From Euryodendron excelsum (Eukaryota > Streptophyta > Magnoliopsida > Ericales > Pentaphylacaceae), in NCBI GenBank assembly GCA_033060915.1, contig CM065379.1:34654318-34718317 (forward strand): 64,000 nucleotides of DNA, in the 5' to 3' direction. Under the pieces are notes generated by a model. The model ran no database searches and had not been told where the DNA came from. It saw nothing but the letters and a program-made list of their open reading frames with translations. The translations under genes were made by a program, and so were the position numbers. Within the stretch, counting starts at the first letter, position 1; each line of letters starts with the position of its first letter. Positions 11,239-21,330 of this stretch are shown in pieces.

Positions 11239-11850
11239 TGTCACGGGCTTGAATCTCAAACACCTCAAACCCACGCGGCCTTAGACAACTTTCCCTTGAA
11301 GACATTAAGTAAGCCTTAAACCCTCATAAATGAGAAAGCTAGGAACACAAGAAAAGGAATAAGAGAATACTCTTTAAGAGAGAACTTGAACACTTTACTT
11401 AAACTCTTGAAATGCTTACTTACACTTGATGGTTCACAAGTGAGCTCCACTCCTTTATTTATAGCCATCCACCTCCTCAATGGATGTTTATGATCTTTTT
11501 GATCTAAGGGTGGAGAATATGACTCTAGAATCATCTATACAAATATTTAGATATTTACAAGTGTAAAGCTTCCTTAGGAAGTTTCGCACCCACAATCTAG
11601 AATAATCTTCCTTATGTACACTAGTGTGGAAGATTCTAGAATACTTATAAGCTCCCGTCCTTTCTCTAGAATACTCCATGCATTCTCCAAGTGTAGGAGT
11701 TTCTAGAGTATTCGTCAAGTCTATACCATTTAAGCTCCATGCTTGAAAGTCCTCGAATGGCATAGAACCTTATAGACTTGTGATGCTATATTTGGCCTCC
11801 AAATAAGCAATATAGCACTCAATGGGTGCAAAAATGGGCGGGCCGTGACA
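11239..11850 (-). repeat. 3' LTR of the gag-protease element
   Basis: TGTCACGGGCTTGAATCTC... to ...GGCCGTGACA, with a minus-strand TATA-like GGCTATAAATAAAG near 11454-11467. Confidence 0.85.
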
Positions 11851-11862
11851 TTCTCCCCCACC
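11851..11862 (-). promoter_or_regulatory. Polypurine tract of the gag-protease element
   Basis: Minus-strand GGTGGGGGAGAA immediately upstream of the 3' LTR. Confidence 0.75.
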
Positions 11863-11866
11863 TATT

Positions 11867-12121
11867 TTAGCGACGCCCTCGTTGCAACTCCTTCTTGGAT
11901 AGGTTCTCCTTTAAAGAAGGAGTCGTATCTTCATTCCCCTTAAAATATGGAGTTTGCTCCTCCTTCTTAAACCCTTTGGAGAGTTGCATGGTAGAGAGAT
12001 TCTTAGCCTTAATTGATGCTTCTTGCTTTATCGACAACATGTGTGTACTTTCCTCGCCTACGATGCACACAGTGTTGGCAAACAGGATGGGAATAGCCCG
12101 AACTCCATCGAAAATCTCCAT
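11867..12121 (-). CDS. C-terminal continuation of the protease ORF
   Basis: MEIFDGVRAIPILFANTVCI resembles the 'G-M-F/D' end of plant retropepsin domains (usually ...GMEFL...IP...L.I). The frame then ends ELQRGRR at the polypurine tract, so pol was lost upstream of reverse transcriptase. Confidence 0.5.
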   Translation of the reverse strand: MEIFDGVRAIPILFANTVCIVGEESTHMLSIKQEASIKAKNLSTMQLSKGFKKEEQTPYFKGNEDTTPSLKENLSKKELQRGRR

Positions 12122-12198
12122 CCTAAGTACTATTGGATAGTCTTCTAGCGATATGACCTATAGGTCAACCAAGCCGCACCATTCCCCAATGTATAGTT

Positions 12199-12453
12199 TC
12201 ACCCCACAACTATGCCGTAAATGGGCTTGGCTTCGAAATTAACAGCCTTGATCCAACCACACTCCTCCTTATAAGGAATCTCAAGCTTTCTTGCTTCTCT
12301 TACTTTGATGAGGTTGAGAGAAGCACTAGTATCCACTAAGGCACGAGCCTCCAACCCATTTACCTTAGTCATCACGTACATGTGGCCCTTTTTCTTGATT
12401 TGGGGTTCTTCGACCTTGGCCTTAATGGCGTTCAAGAATTGTAGCGAACCCAT
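12199..12453 (-). CDS. Retropepsin-like aspartic protease fragment
   Basis: Contains ALVDTSASLNLIKVREARKL, the retropepsin active-site region. The usual D-T/S-G-A reads DTSA, so the conserved Gly is replaced and activity is doubtful. The preceding KKKGHMYVMTKVNG is the usual first strand region. It probably continues into 11867-12121 after a frame break. Confidence 0.7.
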   Translation of the reverse strand: MGSLQFLNAIKAKVEEPQIKKKGHMYVMTKVNGLEARALVDTSASLNLIKVREARKLEIPYKEECGWIKAVNFEAKPIYGIVVG

Positions 12454-12468
12454 CTTTGTTTCTTCAAG

Positions 12469-12792
12469 TCAAGGCTTCTCTTCCTCCTGTTGGATCAATG
12501 CAGAAAGCTTGGCCCTTTTCGGGCATTCCATGGCTTGATGGGGACCATCACAAAGGAAGCAAGCCAATTTTGGTTTATCACCGTCATTCTTACCTTTATA
12601 GTTTGACTTACCATTGTTGATCACGAGAGGATTTCCTTCCCTAGCTTGACTTCCATCGTCTCCCCTACCTTTATCTTCGTTAAAATTGTGCCTTCTATAT
12701 TTAGGTGAGTTGGTCTTCTTGAACTTAATGAGAGACTTTGTCACCGCTATAGCCGAAGCAAGGTCTTGCACAGCTCGCCTTTGTACCTCCAA
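12469..12792 (-). CDS. Gag nucleocapsid fragment with zinc knuckle
   Basis: A 107-residue frame with a basic Lys/Arg/Asn-rich stretch followed by CFLCDGPHQAMEC. This is a CCHC-type knuckle with CX2CX3HX4C spacing instead of CX2CX4HX4C, one residue short. It lies just upstream of the protease fragment. Confidence 0.7.
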   Translation of the reverse strand: MEVQRRAVQDLASAIAVTKSLIKFKKTNSPKYRRHNFNEDKGRGDDGSQAREGNPLVINNGKSNYKGKNDGDKPKLACFLCDGPHQAMECPKRAKLSALIQQEEEKP

Positions 12793-12986
12793 CTTGACCC
12801 AAGGTTAAAGACCATCAATATATGTGAAGAGAGACTCCTTTTTAGACATATTTGGGATCTAAGTAGTTCGGAGAACTCCTTCACATATTCTCGCGCACTC
12901 CCCTCGTGTGTGAGACGTCTAAACTTGGCTTGGGCCTCATGCTCGGCATTCTCGAGATAGAATTGCCTCTTGATTTTTCGCTTGAA

Positions 12987-13194
12987 ATCCTCCCAAGTTG
13001 CTATGGTGCATAGCCCTCATTCTACATCGGCATGTCTCCTTCTTTGCCATAGCATTGTCGTATCCAATAGGAAGAGAGGGGCCTGATTAAATCCTCCCAA
13101 GTTGCTATGGTGCATAGCCCCCATTCTACATCGACATGTCTCCTTCTCCGCCATGGCATTGCCATATCCAATAGAAAGAGAAGGGCTGTCTTGA
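12987..13194 (-). repeat. 104-base tandem duplication inside gag
   Basis: Two copies begin at 12987 and 13091, each with AATCCTCCCAAGTTGCTATG then GTGCATAGCCC. Since 104 is not a multiple of three, the duplication shifts the gag frame. Confidence 0.85.
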
Positions 13195-13345
13195 TCTTCC
13201 TATCTTCCTAATTTATACTCATTGCCTCAAAGTATTGCTCGAGGCTCCATAAAAAATTGTCAAGCTCCATTGTATTCCTTGACCCACTATAGCTCTTGGG
13301 TCTAGGAATATTCATTTTAGGAGAGGGATGAGAAGTAAACTTACC

Positions 13346-13708
13346 TTATGTAATTGCCATCTTGCACAAGGACCAATCTCTCTTGATCTCCTTCATCTCC
13401 TTTCTAATGGCAACAATCTTGGCTTGGACCGACTCCTTGAGAGCCTTCATTTGTGTCTTAAAAAATTTGGCCATGGAGTTTAGGCCACCTTGCATCTCCC
13501 CTTGGAACTCTTGACGCCCACTGTCGAGTCCCTCGATGCATTGGTCAATCTCCTCAAACTTGTTCCTACCATCTGCCACAACAAGCTCTACCCTCGTGAG
13601 TCTTGCTTCCAACAAAGAAATGGCATCCCTTGACTTATCCTTCTGCCTTTTGTCAGCATTAGGATTAGGCTCCTTCTCCTCATTGGTAATGTCCAAATAG
13701 GTTGTCAT
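13346..13708 (-). CDS. Gag N-terminal fragment (coiled-coil)
   Basis: A 120-residue open frame starting MTTYLDITNEEKEPNPNADK. It has heptad-rich charged helices (ISLLEARLTRVELVVADGRN, MKALKESVQAKIVAIRKEMK), typical of the gag leader of plant gypsy-type elements. It is the first ORF after the primer site. Downstream gag continues at 12793-13345 but is broken by a frameshifting duplication. Confidence 0.65.
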   Translation of the reverse strand: MTTYLDITNEEKEPNPNADKRQKDKSRDAISLLEARLTRVELVVADGRNKFEEIDQCIEGLDSGRQEFQGEMQGGLNSMAKFFKTQMKALKESVQAKIVAIRKEMKEIKRDWSLCKMAIT

Positions 13709-13736
13709 AACTTAGCCTTCTATTATCAAAACCAAA

Positions 13737-13748
13737 TCTCTAATACCA
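13737..13748 (-). promoter_or_regulatory. Primer binding site (iMet tRNA) of the gag-protease element
   Basis: Minus-strand TGGTATTAGAGA, two bases from the 5' LTR. Confidence 0.75.
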
Positions 13749-13750
13749 AC

Positions 13751-14361
13751 TGTCATGAGCTTGAATCTCGAACACCTCGAACCTGGGCAATCTTAGACAA
13801 CTTTCCCTTGAAGATGTTAAATAAACCTTAAACCCTTACAAATGAGAAAGCTAGGAACACAAGAGACGGAATAAAAGAACACTCTTTAAGGGAGAACGTG
13901 AACACTTTACTTAAACTCTTGAAATGCTTGATTACACTTGATGGTCTACAAGTGAGTTGCATTCCCTTATTTATGGTCATCCACTTCCTCAATGGATGGT
14001 TAGGATTTTTTTGATCTAAGGGTGGAGAATATGACTCTAGAATTATTTATACAAATATCTAGACATCTACAAGTGTAAAACTTCCTTAGGAAACTTCTCC
14101 CCCACAATCTAGAATAATCTTCCTTATGTACATTAGTATGAAAAATTCTAGAATACCTACAAGCTCCATTATTTTCTCTAGAATACTTCATGTATTCTCC
14201 AAGTATAAGAGTTTTTAGATTATTTCTCAAGTCTCTACCATTTAAATTCCATGCTTGAAAGTTCTTGAATGGCCTCGAATCTTATTGGTTTGTGATGCTA
14301 TGTTGGGCCTCCAAATGAACAACATGACATCCAATGGGTGCAAAAATGGACCAGCGTGACA
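13751..14361 (-). repeat. 5' LTR of the gag-protease element
   Basis: TGTCATGAGCTTGAATCTC... to ...CAGCGTGACA. It is colinear with 11239-11850, with scattered substitutions, mostly transitions, as expected of ageing methylated copies. Confidence 0.85.
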
Positions 14362-15057
14362 TAGGGCAAATCAACTGGCTTGCCTTGGGTAGTTTAGGCT
14401 TTTTTTAGTCCAGCCAAAGAGACCAGAAAATTGAGAGTTTTCGTATGACATCATTGTGGGACCACCTTACCCGACTAGTTTAATAGGAATGATACATCTT
14501 ACTTTTGTTAGTTATCTTCCACCGAGAGAGAGATAAGAAAATAATACATTTATATTTGCATATATAAGAATGTTATCTTAGGTGGCAGGCTCCAGTCTGT
14601 TTGCTTCCTCTTTGTTTTATTAGGACCTCCGCCACCCTTGGTCATGGTACTAAGATACATGTTCAAGTCTCGGCTTCCTCCTTGCTTTGTTCATATGACA
14701 GCAAAGCACTTAAAAAAAAATGAGCATAAAATAAGCTAGAAAAGTTGGGTTTATGGAAAACTCTAAGAGGGAGAAAGTAAACCCATCAAAAGATATAAGA
14801 AGCTTAGGTGAGTGTCTCAAGCTAATAGCAATCGGCTGAAATTGTCCAAGAGATGATATGTTTCACCGAAAAGACATTTTTGCATTTTGAGGACTAAGGT
14901 AGAAGACAAAATATTTGTATAATAGATTGTGCTATCAAAGACATGGGAGAGATGATGTGGAGACAACAACTGTTGTTGGTGTGCTAGGCTGCTAGCTTTG
15001 GCAAATCGGGAAATTGGAGGAGAGGAGTAGCAACTGCGGCTGTTTGCCATTGCTGTG

Positions 15058-15215
15058 GCACCAAATTTTTTTTTTTTGTGTGTGGAGATGGGTAATGGGG
15101 GGTTGTCGGAAGGGGAGAGGGCGAGGGTAGGGGAGGGTGCGAGGGCAAGACTCCGATTTTTTTTTTTTTTTTTTGAGAGAGAGGTGGAGGGTGGAGAGAA
15201 AAGAGAGGAGAGGAG
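15058..15215. repeat. G-rich / poly-T module 3
   Basis: Poly-T, then GGGGAGAGGGCGAGGGTAGG, poly-T, then GGAGAGGAGGGGCGG. G-quadruplex-type spacing of G runs. Confidence 0.75.
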
Positions 15216-15224
15216 GGGCGGATT

Positions 15225-15445
15225 TCTTTTTGAGAAGTGGAGACCTGTGGGGCCAGTCACATGGGGGCATTTCTTTTTTTCTTTTTTGTGAAGAATGGGG
15301 ATACGTGGGGCCATAAGAACATGTGGGCCATTATATAGAAATTCTTTTTTTTTTTTTTTTAAGAATAGAGACAAGTGGAGCCAATCATGTGAGAAATATT
15401 TTTTTTTTTAAGAATGGGACACATGGGGCCAGTCACATGGGTTTG
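15225..15445. repeat. Four degenerate about 60-base repeats
   Basis: Each unit is a T run followed by AAGAATGGGGACA...GTGGGGCCAGTCACATGGG. The first and last units are the most alike. Confidence 0.7.
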
Positions 15446-15593
15446 CTTGACATTGATTTAGTACCTTCGTTATTTATTTATATGGAGCAGAAAAATACAT
15501 ACACAAAATAGTGAGCCCACCTCTCACTAAGCAATTATTTGAGCCCATTTGAAACAAATATCACAAATCTATATGCATAGAGAAGTTTAGATT

Positions 15594-15922
15594 TGTTATT
15601 AACTAAATAAATTTGCAGTAAGCAAAACACAGTATATAATAAAACGAGTTCTTCTGGAACTGTCAAATAATAATTACATAGTTCTTCTAGAACTATAGGG
15701 ATTGATCTTCTTGATCACCCAAGCATGTCTTGCTTTCATAAGACAAAACAAATAATAAAATAGTTCTTCTGCAACTAGGGATAGATCTTCTTGATTATCT
15801 AAGCATATATTGCTTTCATAAGACAAAAGATAAAGACAATAGAAATGTAAATAATTTATCTACACTTTTTGTATTTTCCTTCCTTCTCTTTTCCTCTTCT
15901 CCTTTCTTTTCTTTTTCTCTCT

Positions 15923-15966
<44 letters not shown>

Positions 15967-16133
15967 ATCTCTCTCGCTTTTCTATCTTTCTTCTCTCTCT
16001 TTTCTGTCTCTCTCTCTCTCTCTCTCTCCTTTTTTCTCTTTGTTTTTCTTTTTCTTAATTTCTCACAACATATATATAGGCATTTGAGGCGGCTCATCCA
16101 CCATGAGGTGAGGTGAGCCATGACCTCATAACA
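15594..16133 (-). repeat. 3' LTR of the copia element
   Basis: 540 bases, TGTTATTAAC...CTCATAACA. It has a (CT)n tract at 15928-16030, a minus-strand TATA-like CCTATATATATG near 16068-16080, and an internal 75-80-base duplication around GTTCTTCT...CTTTCATAAGACAAAA (about 15660-15750 and 15756-15830). The polypurine tract CATCCAAGGTGGAG abuts it at 16134-16147. Confidence 0.85.
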
Positions 16134-16147
16134 CTCCACCTTGGATG

Positions 16148-16829
16148 ACCGCCACAAGAAACCTCATGGGTGCTCTAAAAACTGCCTCGTTAAAACCTTA
16201 CCAATAAAAACCCTATGGGAAAAAAACTGTTGGCGAAGGAAAAAGAGTACAGTCTGCGACTCCCCCTCATTCATACATCTGGTATGAAGTTGAAGTTTGT
16301 AGCTTCAATTGGTCAGAGCTTTAAGACAACGCATGCCAATGTTGTGTACCAATTTCTCAAATGTTGTAGTTGGGAGTGCTTCAGTAAATAAGTCTGTCAG
16401 GTTGTCACTTGAACGTATCTGCTAGACATCAATATCATCGTTTTTCTGGAGTTCATGTGCATAAAAGAATTTTGGTGATATATGTTTGGTTCTGTTACCT
16501 TTGATATAGCCTCTTTTGATTTATGCAATACACACTGCATTATCTTCATATAATATTATTGAGGTATCTTTGATCGAAGATAGTCCGCAACTATCTTGAA
16601 TATGTTGGATCATTGCTTTCAACTAAATGCATTATCGACTTGCTTCATGAATTGCGATGATCTTATAATGATTTGAAGAAGTTGCAGTTAGTGTCTGCTT
16701 CACAGATCGCCAAGATATAGCAGTGTTACCATAGGTAAATACATACCCAGTTTGTGATCGTGTTTTATGTGGATCAGAGAGGTAACCAGCATTTGCATAG
16801 CCAACTAACTCTGATTCTGGTCCCTTTAA
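16148..16829 (-). pseudogene. Copia RNase H, heavily decayed
   Basis: Translation in mixed frames shows remnants of the usual RNase H order (GYADAGY-, SWRS-KQ-, DNAACI-, TKHI-, LFTKALP-like strings), interrupted by many stops and shifts. It follows the reverse transcriptase ORF directly. Confidence 0.6.
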
Positions 16830-17651
16830 CTAGAATAAACCCAGATCTGTTGTTCCTCGAAGGTAATGGTATATGTGCTTCATCCCATTCCAATGTCTTT
16901 GAGTTAGTGTAGAACTATATCTTGCCAATAAATTTACAGAAAATGCAATATCGGGTATTGTGCAATTTGTAAGATACATAAAAGCTCCAATAACACTGAG
17001 ACATGGTACTTCAAGACCAACGAGTTCTTCACCGTCTTCTTGAGGGCGAAAATGATCATTTTGTACATCTAGTGATCGGACAATCATGAGAGAACTCAAT
17101 GGATGAGCTTTATCCATATAAAATCGATTCAGAATCTTTTCTGTATATGTAGATTGATGGATGAGAATTCCATTTGATAAATACTCAATTTGTAATCCAA
17201 GACAAAATTTCGTTTTTCCAAGATTTTTAATTTCAAACTCCTTCTTTAAATAACAAGCAAATGTTGTCAGTTCTTTAGAAGTTCCAACAAGATTCAGATC
17301 ATCAACATGGACTGCATTAATAGCAAATTCAGATTCTGAATTCTTAATAAAAACACATGGGCAAATTGTATTATTCACATATTTATTTTTCAATAGATAT
17401 TCACTAAGACGATTGTACCACATGCCTCCAGATTGTTTTAACCCATATAGAGATCTTTGAAGCTTGATAAAATATAAGCTTCGAGATTTTGAACTAGTTG
17501 CTTCATGTATTTTAAATCCTTCAGAAATTTTCATATATATATCATTATCTAATTCACCATACAAGTAGGCTATCGCGACGTCCATCAAACGCATATCCAG
17601 TCCTTTTGAGACTGACAAACTAATTAAGAATCTAAACGTAATGACATCCAT
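16830..17651 (-). CDS. Copia reverse transcriptase
   Basis: A 273-residue frame with the copia RT blocks: LMDVAIAYLYGELDNDIYMK, LQRSLYGLKQSGGMWYNRLS, HVDDLNLVGT, IKNLGKTKFCLGLQI, VIGAFMYLTNCTIPDIAFSV, and the end HYLRGTTDLGLF. The catalytic YVDD box reads HVDD, and the first aspartate block is altered (D-KTAFL-G to D-AIAYLYG). It is probably enzymatically dead despite the long frame. The RT N terminus upstream (17652-17870) is broken by stops. Confidence 0.9.
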   Translation of the reverse strand: MDVITFRFLISLSVSKGLDMRLMDVAIAYLYGELDNDIYMKISEGFKIHEATSSKSRSLYFIKLQRSLYGLKQSGGMWYNRLSEYLLKNKYVNNTICPCVFIKNSESEFAINAVHVDDLNLVGTSKELTTFACYLKKEFEIKNLGKTKFCLGLQIEYLSNGILIHQSTYTEKILNRFYMDKAHPLSSLMIVRSLDVQNDHFRPQEDGEELVGLEVPCLSVIGAFMYLTNCTIPDIAFSVNLLARYSSTLTQRHWNGMKHIYHYLRGTTDLGLF

Positions 17652-17870
17652 TACAGGAGAGTATGTCTCATCATAATTAATACCAGGTTTCTACGAGAAA
17701 CCTTGTGCTACTAGTCGCGCTTTATACCTTACGATTTCATTTTTCTCATTTCATTTTCACACGAATACCCATTTGTATCTAACCGATTTTACATCTTCTG
17801 GTGTTTGGACTACGGGTCCAAATACTTTGCATTGTGCTAATGAGCTTAATTCTGTCTCAATAGCTTCTTT

Positions 17871-18164
17871 CTATTTTGGCCAATCATTTCTATGTTGACA
17901 TTCGTCAATTGTTTGTGGTTCATTCTCTGCATTACTTCTTGTAATTGCAAGAGCCACTTTAAATGAAAAGATGTTGTCGACAACAATTTTATTTCTATTC
18001 CATTTTTCTCCTGTATTCACATAACTTATTAAGATCTCATTACTTTCCTCTGCAGAGAATATTTCTTTAGGAGGTTTCTCTTCTGGGAATACTTGTACAG
18101 GAGTTCCTTCTTTTGGAGGTTTAGATATTATGGGTTCTTCAGGAATACTGACTTGCTTATGCAT
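17871..18164 (-). CDS. Copia polyprotein linker between integrase and RT
   Basis: A Pro/Glu/Lys-rich 97-residue frame with EILISYVNTGEKWNRNKIVV and ending in NDWPK, a motif that precedes RT in this type of copia polyprotein. It has no catalytic role. Confidence 0.7.
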   Translation of the reverse strand: MHKQVSIPEEPIISKPPKEGTPVQVFPEEKPPKEIFSAEESNEILISYVNTGEKWNRNKIVVDNIFSFKVALAITRSNAENEPQTIDECQHRNDWPK

Positions 18165-18569
18165 TTATACCTTTCTCTTTTTAGGAACTGTGTCTTTTTC
18201 ACCAATAGGTCTCCCATGCTTCATGCGTGCTTGAGATTTATTTGCAGCTATATTAACAGATTGTTCTATAGGGACATCAATACGTGCTAGGGTATTAGCA
18301 GCTGGTATATATGATTTTGTTATCTTCTTGGTGTTAGTAAACACATCAGGTAATTGATTTGCAATTGTCTGTGAATAAATAATTCTGTGAACTTCTGATT
18401 CACATTGATTTGTTCAAGGATCAAGATGAGATACCGTAAAAGCATTCCAAGTAATCTCATGTTATTTTTTCAGTTGCGTTTTGTCTCCTCCTAATGGTGG
18501 GAAAAGTATTTCATAAAAATGACAATCCACAAAATGTGCAGTGAATACATCCCCTGTTAAAGGTTCAAG

Positions 18570-19121
18570 TTATCTAATAATAGATGGAGAATCAAAACCA
18601 ATATAAATTTCAAGTTGACGTTGGGGACCCCATTTAGTACGTTGTGGTAGAGTAATTGGTACATAGTTAGCACAACCAAAAATCCTTAGATGTGAAATAT
18701 TTGATTGTTGATCAAAAATAAGTTGTAATGGTAAATATACATGGTAAGCAGTGGGTCGGACACGGACTAATGATGCAGCATGCAATATGGCATGTCCCCA
18801 AGCAGAAACAGGTAATTTTGTTTTCATAAGTAAAGATCGAGCTATAAGCTGAAGGCGTTTGATAAAAGATTCAACTAGACAGTTTTGTGTGTATGTATGT
18901 GCAATGGGATGTTCAACATCAATTCCTATGAGCATGCAATAATCATTAAAAGCGTGAGATGTAAACTCACCAGCATTATCCAGTCGTATTGACTTAATCG
19001 AATAATCTGAAAACTGTGCTCGTAATTTGATAATTTGAGCAAGAAGCCTAGCAAATGCAACATTACGAGTAGAAAGCAAACAAACAGGTGACCATCGAGT
19101 GGATGCATCTATTAAAACCAC
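18570..19121 (-). CDS. Copia integrase core
   Basis: Seen: LIDASTRW (first Asp), SIRLDNAGEFTSHAFNDYC (second Asp), and CLVESFIKRLQLIARSLLMK (Glu), in the D-D-35-E arrangement of retroviral-type integrases. It then runs through SAWGHAILHAA and LRIFGCANYVP to IYIGFDSPSIIR. The usual G-LAES is changed to CLVES. The N-terminal zinc region lies in 19122-19440, where a Trp before DHLGHLG has become TGA and CPSC is still readable. Confidence 0.9.
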   Translation of the reverse strand: MVLIDASTRWSPVCLLSTRNVAFARLLAQIIKLRAQFSDYSIKSIRLDNAGEFTSHAFNDYCMLIGIDVEHPIAHTYTQNCLVESFIKRLQLIARSLLMKTKLPVSAWGHAILHAASLVRVRPTAYHVYLPLQLIFDQQSNISHLRIFGCANYVPITLPQRTKWGPQRQLEIYIGFDSPSIIR

Positions 19122-19440
19122 AAAATAACAAAATGGTCCACATAGTGGGTGTATCGGTCCACATATATTTCCCTAAATTCTTTGTAAAAAGGTTGGGGAT
19201 TCAACTATTACTTTTGACGGGGATGGTCTCACAATTAATTTTTCTTGTGAACAACTAGGACATGTATAATCACTGGACAAAAGAATCTTTTGGTTCTTTA
19301 GCGGATGCCCATAGGAGTTCTCAATTATTCGACGCATCATCGTTGATCCCAGATGACCAAGATGATCACGTCAAAGTATAAAATTCTTTGGATCAAAACA
19401 CTTCTGGTGCATCACTTCAGGTGATCCCAAAATTCTTATA
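19122..19440 (-). pseudogene. Copia integrase N-terminal zinc domain, broken
   Basis: Readable strings RDHLGHLGSTMMRRIIE and SSDYTCPSCSQ belong to the HHCC domain; a TGA replaces the conserved Trp and a further stop lies before the core. Confidence 0.7.
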
Positions 19441-19445
19441 ATTGT

Positions 19446-20913
19446 TGATATGCCTCCAGATATGCTTCATAACCGGAGTCACTCCGCAAGAATACGGAGG
19501 TCGGGCATGTAGTAAAAACCAGAGGATTCGGTGTCGTTCTCTCTCAGGGGAATTCTGCAAATATAGCAACAAAGCTTAACTAGCATATGCACTTATCTTG
19601 ATGGATTGCAAATGAAAATTCTTTTATTTTCCTAACATAAAAGAAACCGAAAATATGTTGGTTTTTAGATGGTGGTGGTTCAATACTTAATGCAATAATT
19701 TAATAACTAATGAAGGCAATAAAATATAGTTTTATGTAATTACGAAAAAGCATGGATATTGTTGTTTCGATCCACCAATTCACAACAAGAGTTTCTAATG
19801 AGAGATTTATAACTCAAATCAAGAATCGTACCTTAAATTCTTGATTCGGAAAATGTCGACTATAAAAATGTGGGTTTTTGTTTGATTGAGCATAAAGAGG
19901 AAATCTATGATTGGCACCCTAGAATCAAACCTTAGACATGTGCAATACCTATATCAACATTGATTTGTGCATAAATATTGCCAAGGGGTTATAAATCTAA
20001 GTTTTTCTAATGAATCTCATGCTAAATTAAATGGAACCATGGAATTTTAAGGATATGACTTTAAAGTTCATACAACTCATTTTCAACCCTTTGAAGATCT
20101 TTGGTGGATCTTCACAACCACATCCAAGAGATATTTAGCTACTAAAATCCATGTCTAAGAGTATAAAAGAAGACAAATTTACCATTAAACTATATAGAAC
20201 TAGTGTTTAGTTGCTAAGAAAGTGAGGGAAAATGGCAAGACAAAGTAGAGAAATATTCACTTCATATATCAAAACATTCATTTACAATGATCCAAAAGCA
20301 ATAAATGACAACATTACAAAGCATTAAAGTAAAACTAACTAAAAAACCTTACAAAATATCAAAAGTTCTCCTTTGGAAGCTACTCCTACTGTCCAGATCT
20401 ACAGATTTTCGACCTTGTTTCCCTTTTGTCCCGTATATACAGCTTTTATACTCTGTAGAAAAACAAAGTCTGTACAGACCGATCGATCGGTGGTGGCGTC
20501 CGATCGAATGGCCAACGGCGATCGATCGCCTGATCGAACGCAAAACTGACCTCTCTGAAGTTTGCATTTGTGTCGTCTGTTGAGGGAGTTCCGACGTCAC
20601 CGATTGAACGGCCGATCGATTAGAAAAGCTCCTTCTCTGAAGTTTGCTGCAGAGATCCGAACAGAGATCGCAGATCGATCGGTGAGTCTGGCGATTGATC
20701 GGCCGATCGAACGTTCCGTGGACCGTTCGATAGGGCGATCGATCGGTCTTCCTCATATTTGCCCATTTGCCTTGGTTTAAGTTATAATTCCTGTAAAAAG
20801 TGCACAAAAAGAGTTTTAATGCATTTTAAGAGTTAAAATACTAAATTAACACTGAAATTCAACTAATCAACTAGAAATTTAGGCCCAGAGATTACTATTT
20901 CTGAGAGTAATCA
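19446..20913. mobile_element. Nested solo LTR 1 (1,468 bases)
   Basis: Starts TGATATGCC, ends GAGTAATCA, and is flanked by a perfect ATTGT duplication (19441-19445, 20914-20918). It interrupts the copia polyprotein between SGLYYTI and the integrase zinc region. No internal coding, primer site or second LTR was found, so it is called a solo LTR. It carries the GATCGATC cluster described separately. Confidence 0.75.
20478..20750. repeat. Cluster of GATCGATC palindromes
   Basis: Repeated CGATCGATCG / CCGATCGATCGG / GGCCGATCGAACG motifs alternate with TCTCTGAAGTTTGC. It produces spurious frames rich in Arg, Ser, Ile and Asp. Confidence 0.85.
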
Positions 20914-20918
20914 ATTGT

Positions 20919-21330
20919 ATAATATAATCCAGAAGAGAAGGTAGCAAGTTTTTCTAATATATGCTTCTGGCATGAAACAATAGAAGTAATGTAAAGATAT
21001 TCTTTATTATCTTTATTTATTGTCTCTATATGATATCCATTACTATGTATATTTTTAAAACTGAGCAAATTTCTTGTAGCTCTAGTTGAATACATAGCAT
21101 CATCAATATAAAGTTTTGTTCCTTTTGGCAATAATATATTGGCTCTTCCGGAACCTTCAATTAATTTTGTACTGTCAGATATTGTCTTAACTTTATTTTT
21201 AACTAATATTAAGCGAACAAAATATTTTTTCTCTCGAAGAATTGCATGAGTTGTTGCACTGTCTACTTAACATATATCTCTATCGTTCATCTTGGAAGCT
21301 ATTAATGCTTTGGTAGATTCCATATTTCTA
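20919..21330 (-). CDS. Copia protease / pre-integrase region
   Basis: The minus-strand frame contains VDSATTHAI (the copia protease D-S/T-A/G active site), FVRLILVKNKVKTI, GSGRANILLPKGTKLYIDD, AMYSTRATRNLLSFKNIHSN and LEKLATFSSGLYYTI. A stop sits just before VDSATTH (Leu codon to TAA). The reading frame ends where solo LTR 1 is inserted. Confidence 0.8.

Larger units (their letters stand above)
11239..14361 (-). mobile_element. Gag-protease-only LTR retrotransposon (non-autonomous, Ty3/gypsy-type gag)
   Basis: The paired LTRs (11239-11850 and 13751-14361, 612 and 611 bases) are closely similar. The minus-strand primer site is TGGTATTAGAGA, two bases from the 5' LTR, and the polypurine tract GGTGGGGGAGAA abuts the 3' LTR. 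The flanks share TAGG (11235-11238 and 14362-14365). The 1.9-kb interior encodes gag, a zinc knuckle and a retropepsin in that order, then stops at the polypurine tract. Reverse transcriptase, RNase H and integrase are absent. It is inserted in the LARD-like interior. Confidence 0.85.
14362..15593. other. Second interior segment of the LARD-like element
   Basis: Non-coding; holds G-rich module 3 and the 60-base repeats listed separately. It ends in AGATT (15589-15593), the target-site duplication of the copia insertion. Confidence 0.5.

Noticed and set aside
15816..16157. Arg-Glu-repeat protein frame
   Set aside because: Encoded by the (CT)n microsatellite inside the copia LTR.
20349..20807. 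152-residue minus-strand frame rich in Arg, Ser and Asp
   Set aside because: Artefact of the GATCGATC palindrome cluster in a solo LTR; no start context or family.
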